A stretch of 51,250 bases of DNA from Oscillospiraceae bacterium (GCA_015063785.1 SVTM01000019.1:1-51250); one strand, 5' to 3'; positions 1 through 8,410 are shown, numbered from the stretch's first letter. Translations and numbers: made by a program. The notes: generated by a model from the letters alone, not told the origin.

Positions 1-599
1 CCTGCCACAGGGCTGTCAATACCTCCCGACAGTAGAAGCAAACCTTTTCCTGCGCTTCCCTGGGGAAGACCGCCTGCACCCTCGTCGGATCCACAATGAA
101 TATATGCGGCATAGTCGCGTATCTCGACCATAACCACGGTGTCGGGATTTTTGACATCGACCTTCAGATGCTTGTGACGGCGCAGAAGAAGGCCGCCGCA
201 TTCCTTGGAAATGGCAGGCGAATCATAGGGAAACTGCTTGTCCGAGCGCTTTGCTTCGACCTTGAAAGTTTTCACAGAGCTCAGCTTTTCAAAGGTGTAG
301 TCGACGATGTTTTCGAGAATGTCGTTCATGTCTTTTTTCACTGTTGCCGCGCGACAGCACGAAACAATGCCGAAAACCTTGGTACATTCGTTGTAGGTAA
401 GATCAAAGTTTTCTTTCGCCATTTCGTCAACAGGTTCGATATAAACGGTTGATTGAGCGCGTTTTACCTCGTACTCTCCGTATTTTTTTATCCTCTTTTT
501 GATGTCGGTCATAAGAAGACCTTCAAAATACGATTTGTTGAGACCTTTGAGTACGATCTCGCCGTATTTTAAAAGTATTACTTCGTTAAATTCATTCAT
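1..599 (-). CDS. thiI: tRNA 4-thiouridine synthetase ThiI (3' part outside window)
   Basis: ThiI transfers sulfur from a cysteine-desulfurase persulfide to uridine 8 of tRNA and, in many bacteria, also to the ThiS carrier for thiazole synthesis. About 199 codons are visible. They start MNEFNEVILLKYGEIVLKG, the typical N-terminal ferredoxin-like/THUMP opening. The THUMP domain spans roughly residues 60-165. At the window edge the PP-loop ATPase motif SGGIDSPVAG is readable, after the linker GAGGLPQGSAGK. The ATG overlaps the stop of the upstream membrane-protein gene by 8 bases, which suggests translational coupling. The C-terminal half of the PP-loop domain, and any rhodanese domain, lies outside the window. 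Family assignment is firm. Confidence 0.93.
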   Translation of the reverse strand, partial: MNEFNEVILLKYGEIVLKGLNKSYFEGLLMTDIKKRIKKYGEYEVKRAQSTVYIEPVDEMAKENFDLTYNECTKVFGIVSCCRAATVKKDMNDILENIVDYTFEKLSSVKTFKVEAKRSDKQFPYDSPAISKECGGLLLRRHKHLKVDVKNPDTVVMVEIRDYAAYIHCGSDEGAGGLPQGSAGKGLLLLSGGIDSPVA

Positions 600-1122
600 C
601 GTCTTCGTCCTCTTCTTCGAATTTTCTTTGTTTCCACTCTGAAACGAGTGACATCATCTGCTTTTCAAAATATTCGTCGGGCTCAAACAAAATTGCACAT
701 TCCTCGGTCCCGAAATTGCAGACGATATATCTCAATCTTTCGTCGTCGGGGTTCTTTATAAATTTGTAAAGCTTGCGTGCCACGTCTTCTTTTCTGTATT
801 CTTCCTTTGTGCGAAGGTTGCCAGAAATGTCGGAAAGCTCAATGTCGGCAACGCAAACACTCTTTTTTCCGTTGATCTTGTGTACTGTGAAATGTCCGTC
901 CTCGATGGTGTACAGATAATCGGAAAGAACGTATTTTATCAGTATAAAAAGACTGTATGCCGCAACGCACATGGCAAAAAGCTGGACTATTGCGGCGTAT
1001 TTTCCTGCAACAGATGATGCAGGAAAAAGAAGCATTGCGGCAATAAGGAGAAAAAGGGGAGTATATATAAGCTTTTTCCCCTTAAGCTTCGGTCGTGATT
1101 GGATCATGTCTGTCCCTTTCAA
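592..1122 (-). CDS. Small membrane protein of unknown function
   Basis: This 176-residue protein has two predicted membrane helices (about residues 17-35 and 43-65), then a soluble domain of about 100 residues. It ends in a strongly acidic tail (EEEDEDDE). The soluble part alternates short hydrophobic strands and charged turns, as in bacterial PH-like domains that follow a helical hairpin, but I see no diagnostic motif. The start overlaps the stop of the metallo-beta-lactamase-fold gene by four bases (ATGA), and its own end overlaps thiI, so it is the middle gene of a coupled trio. The function is not recognisable from sequence. Confidence 0.8.
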   Translation of the reverse strand: MKGTDMIQSRPKLKGKKLIYTPLFLLIAAMLLFPASSVAGKYAAIVQLFAMCVAAYSLFILIKYVLSDYLYTIEDGHFTVHKINGKKSVCVADIELSDISGNLRTKEEYRKEDVARKLYKFIKNPDDERLRYIVCNFGTEECAILFEPDEYFEKQMMSLVSEWKQRKFEEEDEDDE

Positions 1123-1910
1123 AATTGGTATTTCATGCCGTCATACGAAACGACATAGCCTTTTTTTCCCTCTTTTTCGCAAACTTCCTCGTGGGTGGGG
1201 TGCAGGGTGCGTGCAAGGTGGTGAAGTATCACCTGTGTGTCATCGTCCGCAATCCCGTTGACCTTCATGGTTTTTACCATATAGTCGATCATGGGTATGT
1301 TGTTGTGCGAGAAGTTTCTGAAGTTGTAGGTACATTCAAAATCGTCGCCGCAGGTCGCGTCTGCGATATAAACGTCCACGTGCTTTTTCTGCAAGAAGCT
1401 CCAGGTTTCGGCGATAAGCCATCCGCCGTCGTATCCGATGAACATATTCTTTTCGCCTTCAAAGAAATAGTGCAGGGTCTGCTCTTCGGGGTAGGTGGTT
1501 GCGTGGTTGGATTTAAGAGCTGTCACCTTGTAGCCGCCTACGGTACAACTTTCAAAAAATCTTGCATCAAGGGGCACGAAAGAAAGGTTTTCTTCCTTCG
1601 GCAAAAGCTTTTCGAATATTTTGTCACCGTAAAGGGTTATCTTTTTTTCGCTTTCTCCGCAAAGCCGCGAAACACATTCGGCTCTGAAATGGTCATCGTG
1701 CGAGTGGGTCATAAATACGGTGTCGACGTTTTTGTATATTCCCGAAAGAGAAAATCTGTCTTCGTACAAAAACGCGCCGATTCCGCAGTCGATCATAATG
1801 TGTCCGTCAATAAGTATTCCCGAAAAACCTCTGAAATCCGATCTTTCGTAATCGTTTTTGTAGTCCCAGTCGGCAGCGCCTGTGCCAAGAAAAAGCAATT
1901 CTGTTTTCAT
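1119..1910 (-). CDS. Metallo-beta-lactamase-fold hydrolase
   Basis: This is a 263-residue MBL-fold enzyme. The first strand and turn read LFLGTGAADWD, as in the RNase Z/PhnP branch. The metal-binding HxHxDH motif is at residues 69-74 (HSHDDH), and further histidines and aspartates are downstream (IGYDGG, IADATCGDD, ILHHLARTLHPTHEE). There is no signal peptide, so it should be cytoplasmic. The substrate cannot be read from sequence; phosphodiesters such as cyclic nucleotides or RNA ends are typical of this branch. It sits 27 bases after the MATE exporter and overlaps the following membrane-protein gene. A GGAG about 8 bases before the ATG supports the start. Confidence 0.88.
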   Translation of the reverse strand: MKTELLFLGTGAADWDYKNDYERSDFRGFSGILIDGHIMIDCGIGAFLYEDRFSLSGIYKNVDTVFMTHSHDDHFRAECVSRLCGESEKKITLYGDKIFEKLLPKEENLSFVPLDARFFESCTVGGYKVTALKSNHATTYPEEQTLHYFFEGEKNMFIGYDGGWLIAETWSFLQKKHVDVYIADATCGDDFECTYNFRNFSHNNIPMIDYMVKTMKVNGIADDDTQVILHHLARTLHPTHEEVCEKEGKKGYVVSYDGMKYQF

Positions 1911-1937
1911 TTTTTGTCTCCGTTGAATTTATAAAAT

Positions 1938-3329
1938 TTATATCTTTTTTGTGCTTTCTGTAAGGTTGTTTACCCATATTCCGCTCTTGAGAAGGAATAC
2001 CGAAACCACAACTTTAACGATCTCCACACATTGCACGATGGTGTAAAGCGGAATAATGGCAAGGCTCGTAAAGTTTGTAAGAAGCATTGCCACGGGGTAT
2101 GAAAACGCCCAGATAAATCCGCAGTCGAAGATAAAGGTGATAATGGTCTTTCCGCCCGAACGCAGAGTGAAATATGATGAATGGGTAAAACCGTGTACCG
2201 GCATGAAAAGGGCGCTTATAATAAGCAGCTGTGCCGCAAGGTCTTTTACGTTGTCGCTGGTGTTGTATATCATCGGGAAAAGGGGAGCAACGAGGGCCAT
2301 AAGTCCGCCTACAACGGTACAAATAACCACGCACGCAAACAGAAGACGCTTGTCATCCTGCTTCGCTTTTTCAAGATTGCCCGATCCCAGATGCTGGCCT
2401 ACAATGATGGCAACGGCGTTTCCGAAAGCAAAAAATGCACAGTTGAAAAGGTTGGACACCGTCGAGCTGATGCTTTGTGCGGCAACAACCTCTGCTCCGT
2501 GTTGCGAATAAGCGTTGACAATGGCAGTCATTCCCAACGACCAGAAAGCTTCGTTTAACAAAAGGGGAAAGCCCTTTACCATAACGTCCTTCATAAGAGC
2601 ACCGGGAATCTTGAATCCGCGGTAAACCCCCACCACAAAGGGCGCTTTTTCCTTGTGGGTGTGTGTCCAGATAACTACGATGAAAAATTCCGTAAATCTT
2701 GCCACAACCGTTGCCAGCGCGGCACCCACAACTCCCAGGTGCAAGACGTAGATAAACACGGCGTTAAGACATGCGTTTGTCGATACGGCAACAACGCTTG
2801 CTTTCATGGGAAGCACTGTTTCGGAGGTGGAACGCAGGGTGTCGGAATACGCCTGCATTATAGCAAAGGGAGGAAAGGTTACAAGCATAACCTTAAGATA
2901 ATCTTTCGCATATCGGAAGGTAGCCTCTATGTCGATATCTTCCTTTCCTTCGTGCAAAAACATTCTTATCAGCTCGTCTCCGAAGAAGATAAAGATAAGC
3001 TCGCTGATTATCGCGATAACACCGACGAAAATAAGCTTGATCCTCAGCGTGTCGCGAACACCTTTTACGTCGCCTTTGCCATGAAACTGAGCAGAAAAAA
3101 TACCTGCTCCCGATATAGCACCGAATATGCACAGGTTAAAGACGAACAAAAGTTGGTTTATTATGGCAACGCCTGACATCTGCTCGGTACCGAGCGTTCC
3201 GACCATGATGTTGTCCAAAAGGCTTACAAAATTTGTTATGATGTTTTGTATAAGTATGGGAAGGGTGATAAAAAAGACCCTTTTGTAAAAAGCTTTATCG
3301 CCGATAAGGCTTTTGAAAAATGCTGTCAT
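1938..3329 (-). CDS. MATE family multidrug/cation efflux transporter
   Basis: This 463-residue protein has twelve hydrophobic segments and the typical N-terminal MATE sequence (TLPILIQNIITNFVSLLDNIMVG). The family usually has about 450 residues, so the gene is complete. MATE proteins export cationic drugs or metabolites in exchange for sodium ions or protons across the cytoplasmic membrane. The substrate is not predictable. It follows the DUF6472 gene by 24 bases and precedes the MBL-fold gene, probably in one transcript from the queT promoter. An AAGGAT before the ATG is a modest ribosome binding site. Confidence 0.93.
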   Translation of the reverse strand: MTAFFKSLIGDKAFYKRVFFITLPILIQNIITNFVSLLDNIMVGTLGTEQMSGVAIINQLLFVFNLCIFGAISGAGIFSAQFHGKGDVKGVRDTLRIKLIFVGVIAIISELIFIFFGDELIRMFLHEGKEDIDIEATFRYAKDYLKVMLVTFPPFAIMQAYSDTLRSTSETVLPMKASVVAVSTNACLNAVFIYVLHLGVVGAALATVVARFTEFFIVVIWTHTHKEKAPFVVGVYRGFKIPGALMKDVMVKGFPLLLNEAFWSLGMTAIVNAYSQHGAEVVAAQSISSTVSNLFNCAFFAFGNAVAIIVGQHLGSGNLEKAKQDDKRLLFACVVICTVVGGLMALVAPLFPMIYNTSDNVKDLAAQLLIISALFMPVHGFTHSSYFTLRSGGKTIITFIFDCGFIWAFSYPVAMLLTNFTSLAIIPLYTIVQCVEIVKVVVSVFLLKSGIWVNNLTESTKKI

Positions 3330-3353
3330 TTTGCGATCCTTTCAAAAAAATGC

Positions 3354-3548
3354 TTATTGCTTACGGGCAAGATCGTATTCGTCAAAGAACTGAAAATACG
3401 GACAAGCGCTGTTGGTGCCCGAAAGAAAACGGCTCATCTCGTCTTCGTCCAGGTTGATGTCACAGTAGTAGCAGTCGTCGATGTCGTCATATACGTAAAA
3501 TGCACAGCATTCGCAGTTGGTTGTCTTGTTTTTCTCAGATGTCATCAT
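3354..3548 (-). CDS. DUF6472 family small cysteine-rich protein
   Basis: This 64-residue protein begins MMTSEKNK and carries four cysteines near its start (CECCAFYVYDDIDDCYYC), followed by NLDEDEMSRFL and CPYFQFFDEYDLARKQ. That pattern is typical of DUF6472, a small conserved family in Firmicutes whose cysteines may bind a metal. A longer frame begins at 3680, but its first 44 residues lie entirely inside queT. The start at 3548 (or the adjacent ATG at 3545) gives a short overlap with the queT stop and is preferred. The function is unknown; co-location with queT suggests co-transcription only. Confidence 0.85.
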   Translation of the reverse strand: MMTSEKNKTTNCECCAFYVYDDIDDCYYCDINLDEDEMSRFLSGTNSACPYFQFFDEYDLARKQ

Positions 3549-4032
3549 GTTCTCCGAAAATTCTTTTGTTGTGTTGTAATGCTTTGTAAAGAATAAAACC
3601 GAATATTCCGCACGAAAGCGCCTCTCCGACGAAAACGCCGATGTAGGTAAGGTACATAGCTTGCTCACTGCCGTATACAAAGTATATAACAGGGGGAACT
3701 ATCAGCGTGTTAAAGATCACCGGGGGCAAAAAAGCTGCCGCCGGGAGCTTTCGCAAAAGCCTTGTGCAGATTGCCGCAAGAAGGGTGGCAATACTTCCGA
3801 ATACCACGTCCCATACGGCAGAACCAAGCATCAGGTTTGCCACCGCACAACCCACAAAAAGTCCGGGTATCGCGGCGGGGGTAAAGATCGGAAGAATGGT
3901 CAGAGCTTCGGATATTCTCAGCTGTATTGATCCGCTCGAAAGACCGAACAGAGCCGAAACGTAGGTGAGAATAACGTAAAGTGCGGCGATCATTGCGCCG
4001 TGGATGAGGTGTTTTGTTCTTTTGTTTTTCAT
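3535..4032 (-). CDS. queT: QueT family queuosine-precursor ECF transporter S component
   Basis: This 165-residue integral membrane protein has about five to six helices and the QueT hallmarks AALYVILTYVSALFGLSSGSI and QLRISEALTILP near the start. QueT is the substrate-binding subunit of an energy-coupling-factor transporter that takes up queuosine precursors (preQ0/preQ1, possibly queuine) for tRNA wobble modification. The assignment is supported independently by a preQ1-I riboswitch in its leader (4041-4080) and a perfect sigma-A promoter upstream. The shared ECF ATPase and T subunits are not in this window. The start is set by AAAGGAG seven bases upstream, which is part of the riboswitch expression platform. 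Confidence 0.95.
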   Translation of the reverse strand: MKNKRTKHLIHGAMIAALYVILTYVSALFGLSSGSIQLRISEALTILPIFTPAAIPGLFVGCAVANLMLGSAVWDVVFGSIATLLAAICTRLLRKLPAAAFLPPVIFNTLIVPPVIYFVYGSEQAMYLTYIGVFVGEALSCGIFGFILYKALQHNKRIFGEHDDI

Positions 4033-4040
4033 AATGTCTC

Positions 4041-4080
4041 CTTTAGTTTTGTTTTAAGTGAGGAAGGTCTCGAACTCACT
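4041..4080 (-). promoter_or_regulatory. preQ1-I riboswitch controlling queT
   Basis: On the minus strand the queT leader forms a perfect 6-bp P1 stem (AGTGAG at 4080-4075 with CTCACT at 4062-4057). The loop contains TTCGAGACC. An A-rich tail follows (AAAACAAAACTAA) and runs directly into the ribosome binding site AAAGGAG. This matches the class I preQ1 aptamer: stem, C-containing loop, then an A-rich 3' strand that folds back as a pseudoknot. Ligand binding would stabilise the pseudoknot next to the Shine-Dalgarno and switch translation off. The location before a queuosine-precursor transporter fits. Confidence 0.87.
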
Positions 4081-4118
4081 GATGTTTGCATGCGCACATG
4101 CATACGCATACAAAATAT

Positions 4119-4147
4119 ATTATATCTCCAAATGCTTCCATTGTCAA
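4119..4147 (-). promoter_or_regulatory. Sigma-A promoter of queT operon
   Basis: TTGACA at 4147-4142, a 17-base spacer and TATAAT at 4124-4119: a consensus promoter. Transcription would start near 4112, about 30 bases before the preQ1 aptamer. Confidence 0.88.
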
Positions 4148-4159
4148 TAGAAAAAGCAG

Positions 4160-4188
4160 AAAACGGGCAGTGCAAAACCGCCCGTTTT
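4160..4188. terminator. Terminator after amidase gene
   Basis: A 9-bp stem (AAAACGGGC / GCCCGTTTT) with an 11-base loop. On the minus strand it lies just after the amidase stop and is followed by T-rich sequence. It insulates the amidase gene from the queT promoter. Confidence 0.75.
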
Positions 4189-4214
4189 TGTCTATACTGC
4201 ATTAATTTTTATGT

Positions 4215-4973
4215 TTATCTTGTAATGAGAGTAATGTAGTCTGCGCTGACAAAACCGATGATGCCGTTGTATTCAATAACATACCAGTTTCCGACCTGCT
4301 CGATGACGGTCACCCTTTCTCCGTTGGGTATCTGCGCCAGAACCTGCGCATCAAGCGACGGACGCGAGCGGATGTTCAACCTCGAGCCTTGCGTTGTTAC
4401 CTCGCCGATGCGGTCATAGCTTGGCTCGCCGGGGGAAATGAAGGGTATGCCAAAGTATTCACAAAGTCCTTGAACCAGGTTTTTGGCAATAAGCCCAATG
4501 TTCGTTTTCAGCCATTCGGCATCTGTTCTGTTGTCGTGATATGCAAGCTCTGCAAGCACTGCTGGCGCATTTGTACGCCTCACCTCTGCAAGTATCATCG
4601 TCGGCACCGCGCGAACCAGAGATGGGGTGGGGTAGATACTTTTGTAGTTGTCGGCAAGAACGGTTGCGGCACGTCTGCCTTTTTCGCTTACGGTGTAGTA
4701 ATAAAAATCTGCTCCCATCAATGCTCCGGGCGTTGCCTCGGGAGATGCGTTTGAATGAAGCGCCAGATGCAGATCGTAGCTTCCCAGGTTTGATTCAGCA
4801 ATGGCTTGGGCAAGGGTCTTGTCGGGATCGTTGCGGTTGAACGAGATGCCGGATGCGATAAGATACGGCTCCATGGCATCCGCAACGCGGTTCATGTAGT
4901 ATTCTTCCGAACCCGAGTTATCGTAATAGATGTTGTATTCCTGGGTTGAAGGGGATAAGTAGATCGACGGCAT
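4215..4973 (-). CDS. N-acetylmuramoyl-L-alanine amidase with C-terminal SH3 domain
   Basis: This 252-residue protein has an Amidase_3-like domain (residues 1-175) and a bacterial SH3 domain (about 190-252, with SRLNIRSRPS and NWYVIEYNGIIGFV). Such enzymes cleave the lactam-bearing or stem-peptide amide bond of peptidoglycan. Visible catalytic-site residues are Glu23/24 in SEEYYMNRV, His73 in LALHSNA and Glu142 in LAELAYHDN. The first zinc histidine of classical Amidase_3 (DPGHGG) is replaced by SPSTQ. There is no signal peptide, so release would need lysis, mother-cell expression or a non-classical route. This form is seen in sporulating Firmicutes, but the role here is uncertain. AAAGGAG precedes the ATG. 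Confidence 0.85.
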   Translation of the reverse strand: MPSIYLSPSTQEYNIYYDNSGSEEYYMNRVADAMEPYLIASGISFNRNDPDKTLAQAIAESNLGSYDLHLALHSNASPEATPGALMGADFYYYTVSEKGRRAATVLADNYKSIYPTPSLVRAVPTMILAEVRRTNAPAVLAELAYHDNRTDAEWLKTNIGLIAKNLVQGLCEYFGIPFISPGEPSYDRIGEVTTQGSRLNIRSRPSLDAQVLAQIPNGERVTVIEQVGNWYVIEYNGIIGFVSADYITLITR

Positions 4974-5165
4974 GGTATTCTCCTTTTTCTGTTAATTATT
5001 TGTTTTGCCTTATTGCATAATATGTTTTTACCCTGCATTTGACACAGCAAAAGTTTTGAATTTGCCCGAATATGCCTTTTTTTCATAATTACTCACAAAT
5101 TCTGCATAAAAATTCGGTAAAAATGAATATAAAAAGCACAACTTTACAAAAATTGCAAAAATGTA

Positions 5166-5194
5166 TTGCAATTTTGCACTAAGTGTGGTAATAT
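5166..5194 (+). promoter_or_regulatory. Promoter of amino-acid ABC operon
   Basis: TTGCAA at 5166-5171, 17 bases, TAATAT at 5189-5194. It lies 60 bases before the lipoprotein start. The 280-base gap between the divergent amidase and this operon otherwise shows only AT-rich sequence. Confidence 0.65.
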
Positions 5195-5202
5195 ATATAC
5201 AC

Positions 5203-5223
5203 GCGCCGGCAAAGACACGGCGC
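5203..5223 (+). other. 5' leader hairpin of ABC operon
   Basis: GCGCCG (5203-5208) pairs perfectly with CGGCGC (5218-5223) across a 9-base loop, followed by AAAAATA. It would form at the very 5' end of the mRNA and might stabilise the abundant receptor transcript. It is not a terminator because no T tract follows. Confidence 0.5.
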
Positions 5224-5253
5224 AAAAATACTACATAAAAAGAGGTAAAAGAA

Positions 5254-6144
5254 ATGAAAAAGATTCTTGCTCTCCTCGCAGCAGCTGCTCTTGTAGCAAC
5301 AACATTTGCTTTTGCAGGCTGTGAGAAAAAGGTTGAAGACGCAGACGCTAACGTTGACGGCGAAGCTGTAGAAGGCGAAGGCGAAGACAAGGAAGCTGTA
5401 GAAGGCGAAGAAAACGCTGCTACAGAAGACGAAAAGGAAGAAGAAAAGGAAGAAGAAAAAGAAGTTGCTGAAGATGACGGCAAGCTCGTTATGGCTACAA
5501 ACGCTTACTTCCAGCCCTACGAATACTTCGAAGGCGACAAGATCGTTGGTATCGACGTTGAAATCGCAGAAGCTATCGCTGAAAAGCTCGGTCTTGAACT
5601 CGTTATCGATGATATGGAATTCAACTCCATCATCGCAGCCGTTCAGTCGGGCGCTGCTGATATGGGCGTTGCAGGTATGACAGTAACAGAAGAAAGACTC
5701 GAAAGCGTTGACTTCTCTTACAGCTACGCAAACGGCGTTCAGTCCATCATCGTTGCTGAAGGTTCTGCCATCACAACAGTTGACGACCTTTATGCAGAAG
5801 GTGCTGATTACCAGGTAGGCGTTCAGCTCGCAACAACAGGCGACATCTACTCGACAGACGATTTCGGTGAAGAAAACGTAACCCGTTACTCCAACGGTTC
5901 TGAAGCAGTTCTTGCTCTTCAGGGCGGCGACATTGACTGCGTTATCATCGACAACGAACCTGCAAAGGCTCTCGTTGCTGCAAACGAAGGTCTCGTTATC
6001 CTCGAAACATCCTACGCTGACGAAGACTATGCAATCTGCGTAAAGAAGGGCAACACCGAACTTCTCGACAAGATCAACGTTGCTATCGAAGAACTTACAG
6101 CAGAAGGCAAGATCGAAGAGATCGTTGCAAAGTACATCAAGTAA
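5254..6144 (+). CDS. Amino-acid ABC transporter substrate-binding lipoprotein
   Basis: This 296-residue receptor captures polar amino acids outside the cell for the permease/ATPase pair that follows. A signal peptide ends in the lipobox AFAGC (Cys23). An extremely acidic low-complexity linker, rich in Glu, Lys, Asp and Ala (about residues 24-75), separates the lipid anchor from an SBP_bac_3 domain (from LVMATNAYFQPYEYFEG to the end). Family landmarks include GIDVEIAEAIAEKLG, MGVAGMTVTEERLESVDFS and CVIIDNEPAK. Codon choice is restricted (ctc, gaa, gct, aac), as expected for a highly expressed gene. Specificity is probably glutamine-, histidine- or cystine-like and cannot be fixed further. GAGG precedes the ATG. 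Confidence 0.93.
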   Translation: MKKILALLAAAALVATTFAFAGCEKKVEDADANVDGEAVEGEGEDKEAVEGEENAATEDEKEEEKEEEKEVAEDDGKLVMATNAYFQPYEYFEGDKIVGIDVEIAEAIAEKLGLELVIDDMEFNSIIAAVQSGAADMGVAGMTVTEERLESVDFSYSYANGVQSIIVAEGSAITTVDDLYAEGADYQVGVQLATTGDIYSTDDFGEENVTRYSNGSEAVLALQGGDIDCVIIDNEPAKALVAANEGLVILETSYADEDYAICVKKGNTELLDKINVAIEELTAEGKIEEIVAKYIK

Positions 6145-6174
6145 TTTGAACAACTGAAAGTTCAGAAACGCAAG

Positions 6175-6196
6175 AGGGAATGCAATGACATTCCCT
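6175..6196 (+). terminator. Intercistronic terminator/attenuator
   Basis: An 8-bp perfect stem (AGGGAATG / CATTCCCT) with a 6-base loop, followed by TTTTG between receptor and permease genes. The short T tract suggests partial termination, giving more receptor than permease mRNA. Confidence 0.7.
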
Positions 6197-6231
6197 TTTG
6201 TAGTATGTAAAAACATCTACGGAGAATTTTG

Positions 6232-7677
6232 ATGAGAAATAACATTAGGGCAGAACTTTCAAAGTCTGCTTTGATCAAAAGACAAAAAAGAAATAAAAGA
6301 CTCATCGTTTACGGCTCATTGCTTGCCGCAATACTCTTGGCACTCGTCGTAACCTATTTTGTTCAGAGCGCAAACAACAATTTGTCAAAGGTTCTTACTC
6401 TTGAAGAAGCCCAGGAAATAGTTGATGCACAGCTTTCGGATGTTCCGAACGTCGGTATGAACACGGTTGTCTACGGCGAAAACGGCTCTTATGTAAAGGT
6501 TGACAGCATTGTCGAGTATGGCACCGCACGAAACATTGTGCTTGATTGTTCTTATACAACGCGCGACTATTCGGTGCTTGCCCAAAGCCTTCCGAAATAT
6601 TTCGAGCAGGCATACAAATACTACACCGACAGAGCCAATGACGGAAAAAACACCACGGGTCTCGATATAAAGCTTAAGTGTATTGCCGCAGTCAAGGAAG
6701 ACCTTGCATCTGCAGTGATCAAAACAGGCAAGATCACTATCGAAATCTTTGAAATAACCGACGGCGAATTTGTTATTCACAGATCTGACGAGGTTGTAAA
6801 CACTGTTTTCTCGGGCATTCTTGACGTTGTGGATCTTGTTAATTCCACAAACTCAATCAAGGTCTCGGGCGACGAGATCGATATCACAAACAGCGAAACT
6901 TTGCGCACGGGCGTAAAGTATTGCTTCTCGCTCAAAAACTATGATGACAAAAAGCCCGACACCGCCATTCCGCTTATCAGAAGCTGGAACAACTTCAAAA
7001 CTCAGTTCCACCAGGATTTCATTTTCAAGAACCGTTATATGTACTACGTCAACGGTCTTCTCACAACTCTTGCTCTCACCGCGTGCGCACTTGTGCTCGG
7101 TATCATGATCGGTTTTGTGGTCGCCGTTATCCGCGTTATCAATCAGAAAACGGGCAAGCTTGATATTGCCGCCGATATCTGCAAGGTATACCTTGCCGTA
7201 ATGCGCGGAATGCCCGTTATGGTGCAGATAATGATCATTCACTTCGTTTTCATGGCGCCAAACGGTGTCGGAAAGTTTGTTTCTGCGGTATGTTGCTTCG
7301 GTCTTAATTCGGGCGCATACGTTTCAGAGATCATCCGCGGCGGAATCATGTCTGTTGACGAAGGTCAGACAGAGGCGGGCAGAAGCCTTGGCTTCAATTA
7401 TCCTCAGACCATGGTCAACATCATCATTCCCCAGGCATTCAAAGCAGTGCTTCCTTCTTTGGGCAACGAATTTATTGCTCTTTTGAAGGAAACTTCCATC
7501 GCGTTCTATATCGGTCTTGGCGAGCTCACCCTTGCGGGTATCAGAGTCCGCTCGCAGACTTATCATAGTTTCATGCCGCTTATTGCGGTGGGTATCATCT
7601 ATCTCATCGTGGTACTCGGTCTTTCCTATGGCGTATCCGTTCTCGAAAGGAGGTTGAGTAAGGGTGATAAGCGTTAA
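6232..7677 (+). CDS. Amino-acid ABC transporter permease with N-terminal extracytoplasmic extension
   Basis: This 481-residue protein is about twice the usual size for this permease family. The C-terminal half (about 265-481) is a standard His/Glu/Gln/Cys-type BPD_transp_1 domain. It begins [16 protein letters not shown] and contains the ATPase-docking EAA loop [14 protein letters not shown] and [12 protein letters not shown]. The N-terminal part has one membrane helix (about 24-44) and about 200 residues of alpha/beta sequence without a family motif I recognise. By topology that part lies outside the membrane. ATG at 6232 is chosen over TTG at 6229 because GGAG is then seven bases upstream. 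It is preceded by the partial terminator and overlaps the ATPase gene by 14 bases. Confidence 0.9.
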   Translation: MRNNIRAELSKSALIKRQKRNKRLIVYGSLLAAILLALVVTYFVQSANNNLSKVLTLEEAQEIVDAQLSDVPNVGMNTVVYGENGSYVKVDSIVEYGTARNIVLDCSYTTRDYSVLAQSLPKYFEQAYKYYTDRANDGKNTTGLDIKLKCIAAVKEDLASAVIKTGKITIEIFEITDGEFVIHRSDEVVNTVFSGILDVVDLVNSTNSIKVSGDEIDITNSETLRTGVKYCFSLKNYDDKKPDTAIPLIRSWNNFKTQFHQDFIFKNRYMYYVNGLLTTLALTACALVLGIMIGFVVAVIRVINQKTGKLDIAADICKVYLAVMRGMPVMVQIMIIHFVFMAPNGVGKFVSAVCCFGLNSGAYVSEIIRGGIMSVDEGQTEAGRSLGFNYPQTMVNIIIPQAFKAVLPSLGNEFIALLKETSIAFYIGLGELTLAGIRVRSQTYHSFMPLIAVGIIYLIVVLGLSYGVSVLERRLSKGDKR

Positions 7678-8395
7678 AAATCTTTACAAAAACTTCGGAG
7701 ACAAAGACGAGATAAAGGTTCTTAAAGGTGTGACCGAGGAGATAAGCAAAGGCGAAAAGGTCGTTATCATCGGCCCGTCGGGAAGCGGAAAATCCACCTT
7801 CCTTCGCTGTCTCAACAGACTTGAAGAACCGTCGGCAGGCGAGATTTGGTTTGAAAACGAAGAGATCACCTCTCCCAAGTGCAACATCAACCGTCTTCGT
7901 ATGAAGATGGGTATGGTTTTCCAGCACTTCAACCTTTTCCCGCATCTTTCGATCATGGACAACATCACCATCGGCCCCAGAAAGTTGCTTAAAAAAAGCA
8001 GAGCCCAGGCAGAGGAAGAAGCAATGCAGCTTCTCAAAAGAGTCGGGCTTCCCGACAAAGCATATGCTTTTCCCAACCAGCTTTCGGGCGGACAAAAGCA
8101 GAGAATAGCTATTGCCCGTTCTCTTGCAATGAACCCGTCGGTAATGCTTTTTGACGAGCCAACCAGTGCCCTCGACCCCGAAATGGTAGGCGAGGTGCTT
8201 GACCTTATGAAGGAGCTTGCCGAGGACGGCATGACAATGATCTGTGTTACCCATGAAATGGGCTTTGCCCGCGAGGTTGCAAACCGCGTTATGTTCATGG
8301 ATGAGGGAATTGTCATGGAGCAGGGAACTCCCGAAAAAATCTTTTCCTGCCCCGAAAACAAAAGAACCCAGGACTTTTTATCAAAGGTATTATGA
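7664..8395 (+). CDS. Amino-acid ABC transporter ATP-binding protein
   Basis: This 243-residue ATPase energises the permease above. All motifs are present: Walker [10 protein letters not shown] (37-45), Q-loop Q87, signature LSGGQ (140-144), Walker B MLFDEP (161-166), D-loop SALD and switch His197. It belongs to the GlnQ/HisP group. The start codon is GTG at 7664, supported by AAAGGAGG ten bases upstream and by the family start [12 protein letters not shown]. It overlaps the permease end, so translation is probably coupled. An XRE regulator follows after 15 bases. Confidence 0.95.
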   Translation: MISVKNLYKNFGDKDEIKVLKGVTEEISKGEKVVIIGPSGSGKSTFLRCLNRLEEPSAGEIWFENEEITSPKCNINRLRMKMGMVFQHFNLFPHLSIMDNITIGPRKLLKKSRAQAEEEAMQLLKRVGLPDKAYAFPNQLSGGQKQRIAIARSLAMNPSVMLFDEPTSALDPEMVGEVLDLMKELAEDGMTMICVTHEMGFAREVANRVMFMDEGIVMEQGTPEKIFSCPENKRTQDFLSKVL

Positions 8396-8410
8396 TTTTC
8401 CGGTATTACT

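Noticed and set aside
1095..1934. Plus-strand open frame of 279 codons opposite the MBL-fold gene
   Set aside because: The minus strand carries a clear HxHxDH enzyme with overlapping neighbours; the plus frame is a shadow.
5179..6216. Long minus-strand open frame of 345 codons opposite the receptor gene
   Set aside because: It is Cys/Phe/Val-rich, mirrors the strongly biased codons of the receptor gene on the plus strand, has no ribosome binding site and resembles no family.
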